Below, one piece after another: positions 52,917-61,435 of a DNA stretch of 64,000 bases; position 1 is the stretch's first letter, and every line of letters starts with the position of its first letter. The stretch is taken from contig CALFWO010000021.1 of assembly GCA_937928045.1 (NCBI GenBank), positions 18,856-82,855 on the forward strand, written 5' to 3'. Source of the DNA: an uncultured Saprospiraceae bacterium. Its GTDB lineage: Bacteria; Bacteroidota; Bacteroidia; Chitinophagales; Saprospiraceae. A model generated the notes under the pieces. It was not told the origin of the DNA. It did not search any database and saw only the letters and a program-made list of their open reading frames with translations. A program made the translations under genes and the position numbers.

Positions 52917-52924
52917 CAAAAGTA
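52917..52924 (-). promoter_or_regulatory. Possible -7 element of the BatA-like gene
   Basis: TACTTTTG on the minus strand (52924-52917) matches TAnnTTTG, 50 bases before the ATG. Confidence 0.35.
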
Positions 52925-53090
52925 ATACGCTTTTTGGGGAGAATTGTTATTGAAATCGAGGTATTTATTGCGATTTAAGTAAAGACTAAAGTCTTTGGCC
53001 TAATAAATCCTTGAATTCCTAGTGAAACCGGTTTTTTCTACCTGATTACGAACATTTTACTTATTTTCTCGCAGACAAACTATTACCAGA

Positions 53091-56000
53091 ATGAGATTAC
53101 TTTTTATCCTTTTAATACTACTTCCCTTTAATATCATCAATGGCCAATCCATAGATTTAGAAAATTTTGAGGGCATCAAAGCTCGAAGTATAGGCCCGGC
53201 CGGCATGAGTGGCCGAGTGACTTCGATCGATGTGGTTCACAACCAAGATCATATTATTTACGTTGGTACGGCTTCTGGTGGTCTCTGGAAATCAACCAAT
53301 GCCGGCACAAGTTGGAAGCCTATTTTTGACAAAGAAGATGTTGCTTCAATTGGCGCGGTTGCCATCAATCAGCAAAATCCAGATGAAATTTGGGTCGGTA
53401 CAGGAGAAGGCAATCCAAGAAATTCGCACAATAGTGGTATTGGAATTTATCGTTCATTAGATGCCGGGCGAACTTGGCAACACATGGGTTTGACAAAAAC
53501 CAGATTAATTCATAGAATAATCATCGACAAACATCAACCCAATACGGTCTATGTTGGCGCACTGGGCTCCGGATGGGGACCTAACCCCGAGAGAGGAGTT
53601 TTCAAAACGACAGATGGCGGAAAGAACTGGGAAAAAATTCTTTTTATCAATAACGAAACTGGATGTGCCGACTTGGTAGTCGATCCAAACAATCCGAATA
53701 AATTGATTGCAGCCATGTGGGAATTTGGTCGTAAACCTTGGACTTTCAATTCTGGCGGAAAAGGATCAGGGATGCACATTACCTACGATGGTGGAAGTAC
53801 TTGGAAAAAAATAACCGCAGAAGATGGTTTGCCAAAAGGTGATTTAGGTAGAATGGGTTTGGCCATTGCGCCGAGTAAACCAGATGTTGTTTACGCTTAC
53901 GTTGAAGCTAAGAAAAATGCCTTTTATGCCAGTACGGATGGCGGTCATACTTGGGAAAAAAGAGGCGATAAAAACATTGGCAATCGTCCTTTCTACTACG
54001 CAGACATTTACGTGGATCCTTCCAATGAAAATCGAGTCTTCAGTATTCATTCTACCATTACAAGCTCAGAGGATGGTGGAAAAAATTGGAGTACACTTGC
54101 TGGCTATGCTGGATTTACGGGCATTCACCCGGATCACCATGCACTTTGGATTCATCCTACAAAATCTAATTACATGTTGGAAGGACATGATGGTGGTTTG
54201 AATATTTCTTATGACAAAGGAAAGACTTGGAGATTTGTAGAGAATCTTCCCTTAGCTCAATTCTACCACATCAATTACGATATGGATTTCCCCTATAATG
54301 TTTATGGTGGAATGCAAGACAACGGAAGTTGGGCGGGTCCAAGTAGGGTTTTGAAAAGAGGCGGAATAAAAAACAACGATTGGCAAGAGGTGATGTTTGG
54401 AGATGGATTCGATGTGGTGTCCTATCCCGCTGATAGTCGCTACGGCTACGCCATGTCTCAAGGTGGAAATGTTGGTTGGTATGACCGCAAAACAGGCCGA
54501 ACAAGAAATGTAAAACCCATTCATCCGGATGGAATCGATTTGCGTTTTAATTGGAATGCAGCAATTGCCCAAGACCCAAAGTCGGATTGCGGTGTTTATT
54601 ACGGTTCACAATTTGTGCATTATAGTAATGATTGTGGGAAAAGTTGGAAGGTGATTTCGCCAGACCTGACGAGCAACGATCCTTCCAAACAAAAGCAAGG
54701 AACTTCTGGCGGATTAACAATCGATGCCACTAAAGCTGAGAACTTTACCACCATTGTGGCCATTGCGCCAAGTGCTGTTGATGAAAAAGTGATCTGGGTG
54801 GGAACTGATGATGGCAACTTACAACTGACGCAAGATGGCGGAGCAAACTGGGAAAATCTAAGCAGTAGATTACAGGGATGTCCTAAAGGAAGTTGGATTC
54901 CACAGATTGTTCCTTCAGAAAAAAATGCTGGTGAGGCTTTCGTTGTGGTGAACAATTATCGAAGAAATGATTGGACACCATATGTTTATCACACTGCTGA
55001 CTTCGGCAAAAAATGGAATCGAATCGTTGACGGAAATAAAGTCTCTGGATATTGCAGAACGATAGTTCAAGATCCAAAAATGGACAAGCATCTTTGGTTA
55101 GGTACTGATCATGGTTTGTATTTTTCAATTGACAAAGGAACGACCTGGATCAAGTGGAATCAAGACTTCCCTTCTGTCAATGTCGCTGATTTAAAAATAC
55201 ATCCTCGAGCAGAAGATTTGATCATTGGCACTTTTGGACGCGCGGCTTACATCTTAGATGACATTCGTCCATTTAGAAAATTGGCTTCTTCCAATGGTCA
55301 AATATTGAACGATAGTTTTTATGTATTCCCGGCGCCAGATGCTTATGGCGTTTCTTATCGCGCAGCAGATGGAAGTCGATTTATTGGAGATGCCATATTC
55401 GTTGGAGAAAACAAACCATCGGGAGCTGCTTTCACTTTATGGGCGCATCCGGATAGTGTAAAAAAGAAAAGCAAAGACAAATTCAAGATCCAAATCGTAG
55501 ACGCTTCGGGAGATACTATTCGAACTTTTTCTAGGACTATTAAGCAAGGAATGTTTCGCGTCAATTGGAATTTGAATGCAGATGGTCAAAGGTTTCCGAA
55601 TTGGAAAGCCTCGAAAAAAGATGCCGACCTTCCGAGTGGAATGCGCGTGTTACCTGGAACCTATACTGCTGTATTTAAATATAAAGATTGGGTTACACAA
55701 ACCCCGATTACAGTGAAGGCTGACCCTCGCACGATGGGTGAAAAATCTGATCCAATAGCTCAACGTAAATACATGGAAGAGCTGGATGAATACATCAAAT
55801 ATGCCACGGATGGATTTACCGCTTTGAGAGATGCTAAAGCAAATATCAAACGAATTAATAGGCTTATCTCTGAGTTACCAGATAGCACACAAAAATCAAT
55901 CAAGGCAATGGGTAAAATCCAAATTGAAAGTATTGATAGTTTGGGAAAAATGTACACCTTACCAACTGACTTCAAAGGAATTGACAGTTTTACACCGAGG

Positions 56001-56219
56001 TTGAACAGACAGCTGTATCAAGCAAACTCTTATCTGAGGTCGGCTTATGACGAACCAGGAGGAAATGCATTGAACGCATTAAAACTAGCCAAAGAAGAAG
56101 TCAATAAAACGATGGAAATGGTAAACAATTATTTGCAAAATGATTGGCCAGAATATGAATCATTAATTGAAAATTCACCAATTCAATTGATGAAAAAATT
56201 AGAACAAATTAATAAGTAA
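53091..56219 (+). CDS. Secreted Vps10/BNR-repeat beta-propeller protein
   Basis: 1042 residues with a signal peptide (about 1-18, ...FNIINGQS). Many Asp-box/BNR motifs are spread through the first 700 residues: TSWKPIF, SLDAGRTWQHM, TTDGGKNWEKI, STDGGHTWEKR, SSEDGGKNWS and TADFGKKWNR, giving one or two sortilin (Vps10)-type beta-propellers. A C-terminal beta-sandwich region (about 740-870, QIVDASGDTIRTFSR) and a helical tail (about 890-1042) end it. These proteins are numerous in marine Bacteroidota and are often named 'glycosyl hydrolase' without enzymatic proof. No sorting domain is seen. Followed 42 bases later by the SPFH gene. A paralogue lies at 61428-64000. Confidence 0.85.
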   Translation: MRLLFILLILLPFNIINGQSIDLENFEGIKARSIGPAGMSGRVTSIDVVHNQDHIIYVGTASGGLWKSTNAGTSWKPIFDKEDVASIGAVAINQQNPDEIWVGTGEGNPRNSHNSGIGIYRSLDAGRTWQHMGLTKTRLIHRIIIDKHQPNTVYVGALGSGWGPNPERGVFKTTDGGKNWEKILFINNETGCADLVVDPNNPNKLIAAMWEFGRKPWTFNSGGKGSGMHITYDGGSTWKKITAEDGLPKGDLGRMGLAIAPSKPDVVYAYVEAKKNAFYASTDGGHTWEKRGDKNIGNRPFYYADIYVDPSNENRVFSIHSTITSSEDGGKNWSTLAGYAGFTGIHPDHHALWIHPTKSNYMLEGHDGGLNISYDKGKTWRFVENLPLAQFYHINYDMDFPYNVYGGMQDNGSWAGPSRVLKRGGIKNNDWQEVMFGDGFDVVSYPADSRYGYAMSQGGNVGWYDRKTGRTRNVKPIHPDGIDLRFNWNAAIAQDPKSDCGVYYGSQFVHYSNDCGKSWKVISPDLTSNDPSKQKQGTSGGLTIDATKAENFTTIVAIAPSAVDEKVIWVGTDDGNLQLTQDGGANWENLSSRLQGCPKGSWIPQIVPSEKNAGEAFVVVNNYRRNDWTPYVYHTADFGKKWNRIVDGNKVSGYCRTIVQDPKMDKHLWLGTDHGLYFSIDKGTTWIKWNQDFPSVNVADLKIHPRAEDLIIGTFGRAAYILDDIRPFRKLASSNGQILNDSFYVFPAPDAYGVSYRAADGSRFIGDAIFVGENKPSGAAFTLWAHPDSVKKKSKDKFKIQIVDASGDTIRTFSRTIKQGMFRVNWNLNADGQRFPNWKASKKDADLPSGMRVLPGTYTAVFKYKDWVTQTPITVKADPRTMGEKSDPIAQRKYMEELDEYIKYATDGFTALRDAKANIKRINRLISELPDSTQKSIKAMGKIQIESIDSLGKMYTLPTDFKGIDSFTPRLNRQLYQANSYLRSAYDEPGGNALNALKLAKEEVNKTMEMVNNYLQNDWPEYESLIENSPIQLMKKLEQINK

Positions 56220-56261
56220 AGTCTTCATAAGATATTATCAAATCAACCTAAAACAAAAAAG

Positions 56262-57206
56262 ATGAACCCAGAAGAATTGATAAGTAATGGACCAAAATTT
56301 ATCGTACTCATTCTACTTTCGTTATTTATTTTGCGTGGGGTATTTTTCACGGTAAAGCAACAAACATCAGCGATAATTGAACGCTTTGGAAAGTTTCAAT
56401 CTGTCCGAAATTCTGGACTGCATTTGAAAATTCCATTTATTGACAATATTGTTTCTCGTATAAATTTAAAGATTCAACAATTGGATGTGATAGTTGAAAC
56501 TAAGACAAAAGATGATGTTTTTGTACGACTAAAAATCTCTGTTCAATTTAAAGTAATCAAAACCAAAGTGTACGATGCCTATTACAAATTGGACAATCCG
56601 CATGATCAGATTACCTCTTACGTATTTGATGTTGTTAGAGCTGAAGTTCCAAAAATGAAACTAGATGATGTCTTCGAAAGAAAAGACGACATTGCCATTG
56701 CCGTTAAACAAGAATTGAATGATGCAATGTCTGAATATGGGTTTGATATTATTAAAACTTTGGTGACGGATATTGATCCTGATAGCCAAGTGAAAGAAGC
56801 TATGAATCGTATCAATGCTGCGGAAAGAGAGAAGATTGCAGCGCAGTATGAAGGTGATGCGGCTCGTATATTAATCGTTGAAAAAGCGAAAGCGGAAGCA
56901 GAATCAAAGCGACTTCAAGGACAAGGGATAGCGGATCAGAGAAGGGAAATCGCCAGAGGATTAGAAGAATCTGTGGAAGTCCTAAATAAGGTGGGAATCA
57001 ATTCTCAAGAAGCTTCTGCCCTGATTGTTGTAACCCAACATTATGACACGCTTTCTTCAATTGGCGAACATGTAAATTCAAATCTTATCTTATTGCCTAA
57101 TTCTCCTCAGGCTGGAAGCGACATGCTCAATAATATGGTGGCAAGCTTTACAGCTAGCAATCAGATTGGAGAGGCCATGAAGAACAGAAAAGATGAATTA
57201 AAGTAA
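56262..57206 (+). CDS. SPFH/Band 7 membrane-scaffold protein
   Basis: 314 residues. One N-terminal membrane span (about 12-30) precedes the SPFH domain (about 31-200; VKQQTSAIIERFGKFQSVRNSGLH, positions 31-54, KTKDDVFVRLKISVQF). A coiled-coil stretch rich in AAEREKIAAQYEGDAARILIVEKAKAEAESK (about 189-219) and a tail follow. It belongs with the QmcA/HIR-type flotillin relatives that form oligomeric membrane microdomain rings. No NfeD partner is adjacent. It ends at a strong shared terminator. Confidence 0.92.
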   Translation: MNPEELISNGPKFIVLILLSLFILRGVFFTVKQQTSAIIERFGKFQSVRNSGLHLKIPFIDNIVSRINLKIQQLDVIVETKTKDDVFVRLKISVQFKVIKTKVYDAYYKLDNPHDQITSYVFDVVRAEVPKMKLDDVFERKDDIAIAVKQELNDAMSEYGFDIIKTLVTDIDPDSQVKEAMNRINAAEREKIAAQYEGDAARILIVEKAKAEAESKRLQGQGIADQRREIARGLEESVEVLNKVGINSQEASALIVVTQHYDTLSSIGEHVNSNLILLPNSPQAGSDMLNNMVASFTASNQIGEAMKNRKDELK

Positions 57207-57216
57207 TCTACAAATT

Positions 57217-57255
57217 AAAAAGCGCTTGGATTGAGATCAATCCAAGCGCTTAAAA
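57217..57255. terminator. Bidirectional terminator after the SPFH gene
   Basis: A perfect 15-bp hairpin (57220-57234 and 57237-57251; AAGCGCTTGGATTGA and complement) with a 2-base centre and A/T runs on both sides, between convergent genes. Confidence 0.85.
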
Positions 57256-57290
57256 TAAAAACAGAAACTTTATCTTTTGGGGTTAGGATA

Positions 57291-58358
57291 TTACTTATCC
57301 AGCACAATTAATTTTTCTGTAGAGAATACTCGGTCATCAGATTGAACCGTCATAAAATATGTTCCAGAAGCCAAGTTGGCAAATTGAACATATTCATTGA
57401 TCATTTTACCAGTTCCTAAACTACGAGCGAAAATAGTTCTTCCAGTTAAATCTTTTAGTATCGCTGTAAGTTCTGTTCTTCTATCTTTTGTATGAACAGT
57501 AATGTTTACACCTTCAACTGTTGGATTTGGAAAAATTGCTATTGAGACTGTTTCTATTTCAATAGAAATATTCTTAGCTTGAGAAAACTGATGGGAAAGA
57601 TCAAAGTCTACTGATTTTAGTCGATAGTAGATTAATTGATCTTGATCTACAAATCGCTTTAAATTTTTATCCTCAAATTCATAGTCATTCAAGTTCGCAC
57701 TGAATCCTTGAGCAGATTCCATTCCAACTGTTTCCCACGTCTTCCCGTTGTCCAACGATCTTTCTATATTGAAATGCGAAGTATTAACTTCAGATGCAGT
57801 TTGCCAAGTAATCAAAGCATCTTGGTCTCCTTTTTTATTGACATTGAACTTGGTGAGTTCTACTGGGAGCGCCGCACTAGAAACTATCGGCCAAGTCATT
57901 AAATTATCTGTTCCTTGGACAACTGCTGTTCCAGGCCAGTTACTACCTGATCCCATCATTCCAAAATCTCCTCCAGATAATGCCACTTCAGTAACTCCAA
58001 CAGGAACGGTAAATTCTAACATGTTTACAGCAGTACCCATAGGGAAAGTTGATAATGGGACCTCTGTTACTGTCTGATAATTGATGTAGTAAAATCCTCC
58101 ATTTGCAAATTCTGAAGCTTCCAAAAAATTAAAAGGATTAGCAGTAATTGTAAAAGCTCCTGGATCAGTTCCTCCTGGTACCTTTAACCAAATATTCATT
58201 GGGTTAATTCCAGACCCAGCTGGAAGAGCAGCATTCGCTGTAAATTCGACTTTAACTACCCCACCGGTCGCAGAAATTGAACCATCAATTAGATTGAGCG
58301 GTTGGGCGATTAAGCCAGAGAGTAAAAGTGAAAATAGTAGTGTAAATATATTTCTCAT
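57291..58358 (-). CDS. Secreted protein with T9SS type A sorting domain
   Basis: 355 residues. Signal peptide 1-18 (...LLLSGLIAQ). A first beta-sandwich domain (about 20-165; VVKVEFTANAALPAGSGINP) is unidentified but has the size of a cohesin-like or binding module. A linker/Fn3-like segment LPVELTKFNVNKKGDQDALITW (168-189) to about 270, typical of Bacteroidota secreted proteins, follows. The C-terminal T9SS type A domain (about 283-355) has IFPNPTVEGVNI, LKDLTGRTIF and LASGTYFM. It should be attached to or released from the cell surface through T9SS. The start overlaps the upstream gene's stop by 1 base, so the two are one operon. Confidence 0.87.
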   Translation of the reverse strand: MRNIFTLLFSLLLSGLIAQPLNLIDGSISATGGVVKVEFTANAALPAGSGINPMNIWLKVPGGTDPGAFTITANPFNFLEASEFANGGFYYINYQTVTEVPLSTFPMGTAVNMLEFTVPVGVTEVALSGGDFGMMGSGSNWPGTAVVQGTDNLMTWPIVSSAALPVELTKFNVNKKGDQDALITWQTASEVNTSHFNIERSLDNGKTWETVGMESAQGFSANLNDYEFEDKNLKRFVDQDQLIYYRLKSVDFDLSHQFSQAKNISIEIETVSIAIFPNPTVEGVNITVHTKDRRTELTAILKDLTGRTIFARSLGTGKMINEYVQFANLASGTYFMTVQSDDRVFSTEKLIVLDK

Positions 58359-59899
58359 TAGTCAATGTTTTCTTTTAGTTGAGCGCTAGAAGAATTTCCA
58401 AGAGTTGAAAAGATCTTCAAAGCATCTGAATTAATAAATGTTGCAGGGGGAATAAAGGCATCTGTATATCGGACAAATCCATCCATGTTTACATCAGCAT
58501 CATAATAACCTGATAACTGACCACTTGAGCTATTACCAAGAATAGAGAAAACTTCAAGCGCATCTGAATTAATAAATGTTGCCGGAGGAATAAAAGCATC
58601 TGTGTATCGAACATAACCATCTCCATTTGCATCTCCAGTGTACAAGCCATAAGCTCCGCCTCCCAAATCAACCATTGCATCATTTGATACAGCAGGATCA
58701 TCATAAGCCATAGAAAGGCCTGCACTAAAATCATGTAATACAGGGTCTACCAAATCTAACGAAGAAGGTGTTCTAATTGCTAAATGATTTCTATGGTAAA
58801 TCGCAATATATCCTGTAGGATTAGCATCTTTCAAAAGTGGCAATGCTGTTCCATCTTCGCCTACAACTGATCCATCTGATTTTAGAAATGCACTGTGGTT
58901 ACTAACTATCGTTGCTGGCGTAGTTGCGTCTCTTACCTGAATCTTCACCCAATCGACAACTCCAGCTGGAATAGAAGTTACCGTTAAAGGAGCATCGGTA
59001 TAAGGGCTAGTTAAAGGCAATGTAAGATTGGTACTCATAGTACCTCCCGAATATGGCCCTTGCAATAACATTGCTAAATCAACTTTACCAAAGAAGTTAG
59101 ATCCACTAAAATCTGCTACCAAGTCATCTACTAAGCCTATCGCCTGATTGGTACCTGCTGCAGCTGCATTGTAAAACCAATCCGTTCCATCATAAGAAGC
59201 ACCTTTGACCTGACTTGCTGTTCCGGTAACATCTCCTGCAACATAAGTTCCCGTTAATGTATTGGAATAAGTAGTAATGTCCGAAGCCTCTACGTCCCAA
59301 AATCTTGAAATGTAATCGGAAGCATCAGAAGGCAAATTTGGATGAACTACGGCATTTACTTTCGCCTTAATGGCGGCAGCCGCTCCAAGTGTACCCGTAA
59401 AATTTGATTCGATAGGAGAATAATTCGCCGCGTCACCAACAGGATAACTAAAGGAACCAGCAGCTGAATACTCCTTGTTCAAATATCCAGAACCATCAGT
59501 AACCACATAATCATCAGCATCCGCACCACTTACAGTTGCTGCAGCTTCTAAATTCAAATCATTTGCTCCTAAAACCAATTTATTATCATTGGTTCCAAAG
59601 TTTAGATTATTTGAAATCACCATTTCATCTAACAGATTCACTGTTTGGCCAGCACTTTTTTCGATAGAAAGATTGTGAATAGTAGCACCTCCAGAAGTAA
59701 TGTCATTACTATCGGAGCCTTTCATGATGATCGTAGAAGTACCAGTATTTAAAGTCCCAGCATTGTCTAAGTCTACATCTTGAAGAACCAAGGTTGCGCT
59801 ACCGTTCATGGTAACTGTTGCTCCTGATTCTATAACGAACTGGCTGTATCCATTTAAAGAGAATACCAAGGCAAAACAACTAATTATTACTTTTTTCAT
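58358..59899 (-). CDS. Secreted beta-rich protein with tandem dockerin-like calcium motifs
   Basis: 513 residues. Signal peptide 1-19 (...SLNGYSQF). The N-terminal part (20-290) is Ala/Ser/Gly/Thr-rich beta-helix-like sequence (STIIMKGSDSNDITSG; DNKLVLGANDLNLEAAAT), low in Lys/Arg. Near the end two nearly equal modules (about 418-465 and 464-508) carry DANGDGYVRYTDAF and DVNMDGFVRYTDAF, EF-hand-like calcium loops as in type I dockerins, each followed by IPPATFINSDAL. There is no T9SS sorting domain, so the adjacent T9SS protein may hold it at the surface, which is conjecture. First gene of a two-gene operon behind an inverted-repeat promoter. Confidence 0.75.
   Translation of the reverse strand: MKKVIISCFALVFSLNGYSQFVIESGATVTMNGSATLVLQDVDLDNAGTLNTGTSTIIMKGSDSNDITSGGATIHNLSIEKSAGQTVNLLDEMVISNNLNFGTNDNKLVLGANDLNLEAAATVSGADADDYVVTDGSGYLNKEYSAAGSFSYPVGDAANYSPIESNFTGTLGAAAAIKAKVNAVVHPNLPSDASDYISRFWDVEASDITTYSNTLTGTYVAGDVTGTASQVKGASYDGTDWFYNAAAAGTNQAIGLVDDLVADFSGSNFFGKVDLAMLLQGPYSGGTMSTNLTLPLTSPYTDAPLTVTSIPAGVVDWVKIQVRDATTPATIVSNHSAFLKSDGSVVGEDGTALPLLKDANPTGYIAIYHRNHLAIRTPSSLDLVDPVLHDFSAGLSMAYDDPAVSNDAMVDLGGGAYGLYTGDANGDGYVRYTDAFIPPATFINSDALEVFSILGNSSSGQLSGYYDADVNMDGFVRYTDAFIPPATFINSDALKIFSTLGNSSSAQLKENID
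58390..58635 (-). repeat. 138-bp tandem duplication encoding dockerin-like modules
   Basis: Two copies offset by 138 bases (46 codons): CATCTGAATTAATAAATG occurs at 58423 and 58561, with near-identical flanking sequence (GGAATAAA.GCATCTGT.TATCG). The identity at DNA level points to a recent duplication. Confidence 0.8.
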
Positions 59900-59928
59900 A
59901 AGTTCTCGTTTGAGATTAATGTCAGTTA

Positions 59929-59976
59929 CAAAGGTAAGGGGGCATTATCAATTAAAATTCACCCAAACGGGTGAAT
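59929..59976 (-). promoter_or_regulatory. Promoter overlapped by a perfect inverted repeat, upstream of the dockerin-like operon
   Basis: On the minus strand TACCTTTG (59936-59929) is a perfect -7 element, 30 bases before the ATG. An 8-bp inverted repeat ATTCACCC-AAAC-GGGTGAAT (59957-59976) lies 20 bases upstream, at the -33 position, with TTTG in its centre. The form suggests a repressor or activator site. Confidence 0.5.
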
Positions 59977-60139
59977 ATTCAACTTTGTGCAAATTACTGA
60001 ATTCAGACCTTATAAACCTATAGGAATTCATAGATTTTTGGCTAAATCCGGCATTGATTGTCGCTAAATGCTTAAAAATTGTTTGTCAATACTAGAATAA
60101 GGGTATTATTCGACAATTACTTATCGAATTAGTATTTGG

Positions 60140-61435
60140 TTAGTCTGACTTAGTAGGTCGCCGATTTCCTTTTTCATCTTGAATATAAGGATAAAGCATT
60201 AGGAGTAGAGATAGAATCAAAATAGTCGCAATTGTTATGATAGATAAGGATTCTAGAATATCTGAAAAATAAGCTCCTGAAAAAAGCTCACTTGAGCCTA
60301 CATTGAAAAGAATAGATAGATAAAAAAGCAGGAGCATTAATCTCCGTTTGGATTTGGTCACTTCAATTTTTTCCCAAAACATATAATAATAAATCATCAT
60401 ATAACCTGGGTAAAGAAAAATAAAATTCGACTTCCAAGCCACCGGAGACAATATGCACATGGCGGTAAAAACAAAGGCAAATTGCATCAACATTTTTTTA
60501 TTCAACCACCCATTCCAATTCATTCCAAATAAATACATGGGATAAATCGCGGCAATGCCAGTAATCCCGTAACCAATCTTTTTCAATAAATCCAAAGGCA
60601 AAAATCCAATAGATGGATCAATGATTAGTCTTGAATCTATATTGTGAAAATAATTACGCAGCATTGAAAACAAGGATTGATTTCTAATATTTGATTGAGG
60701 ATAGGGACCTGCAATTTCTGACCACCAATGGGCATAATAATTCAGGGACGTTTCTATTCCATAAACTAAAAAAGGCAATCCATTTAAAATCGCTAAGAAG
60801 AAAATACTCCAAGCAACCATTCGAAATTCCTTTTTGAATACAAAAAAGAAAAGAAGGAAAATTGGATAAGCTTTTATCGATATAGCAAGGGCTAAAATCA
60901 GTGATGCAGCGATTAATTTATCTTTTGACCACCAGTCAATCGATAAAAGACAAAACCACAATAAAAAAATATTGATTTGAAGATTGGTTTGATTGTCCAA
61001 GACAAATCTAAAAATGATCAGGAAAGGAATTAGTGCCAAGGGATGTGTAAAACTAAGTTCTTCGTCGCTGCTAACTTTTTGCAAGGGCCAATTCAAATTT
61101 TTGCCAGTTATCCATCGAAGAAAAATACGCATCGACCAAAACAAGGCAAGCAACATCAAAAAGGTCCACCCTCCGCGAAGCACTACTCCACTGAGATTAT
61201 CCAACCAAGCGAAAGGAACGCAGAATATCGAAAAAAATGGCGGCCATGTATTTAGATAATCACTGTAAATATCCAGTCCATCCAAGGTTAATTTTCCTGC
61301 GCGCACGTAACCAATAAAATCACCGTTACGCATGCTCGAACGAAATACCTCGAACAACATCACCAATAGCAACAAGATTACTCCCCCCTTCTTAATTCTC
61401 TCTATTCGTTTTTCGTTCATCGCTTCTTTACTCAA
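60140..61435 (-). CDS. GT87-type membrane glycosyltransferase (DUF2029)
   Basis: 431 residues with about ten membrane spans (first at 16-33, others through to about 415). The first periplasmic loop has NGDFIGYVRAGKLTLDGLDIYS (positions 37-58) and NTWPPFFSIFCVPFAWL, the diagnostic Y/WPP segment of the GT-C family GT87 (polyprenyl-phosphate mannosyltransferases). A role in surface glycan synthesis with a lipid-linked donor is inferred. It overlaps the end of the upstream Vps10-like gene by 8 bases, so it is co-translated with it; a start at Met6 (61420) would leave a short gap instead. Confidence 0.85.
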   Translation of the reverse strand: MSKEAMNEKRIERIKKGGVILLLLVMLFEVFRSSMRNGDFIGYVRAGKLTLDGLDIYSDYLNTWPPFFSIFCVPFAWLDNLSGVVLRGGWTFLMLLALFWSMRIFLRWITGKNLNWPLQKVSSDEELSFTHPLALIPFLIIFRFVLDNQTNLQINIFLLWFCLLSIDWWSKDKLIAASLILALAISIKAYPIFLLFFFVFKKEFRMVAWSIFFLAILNGLPFLVYGIETSLNYYAHWWSEIAGPYPQSNIRNQSLFSMLRNYFHNIDSRLIIDPSIGFLPLDLLKKIGYGITGIAAIYPMYLFGMNWNGWLNKKMLMQFAFVFTAMCILSPVAWKSNFIFLYPGYMMIYYYMFWEKIEVTKSKRRLMLLLFYLSILFNVGSSELFSGAYFSDILESLSIITIATILILSLLLMLYPYIQDEKGNRRPTKSD

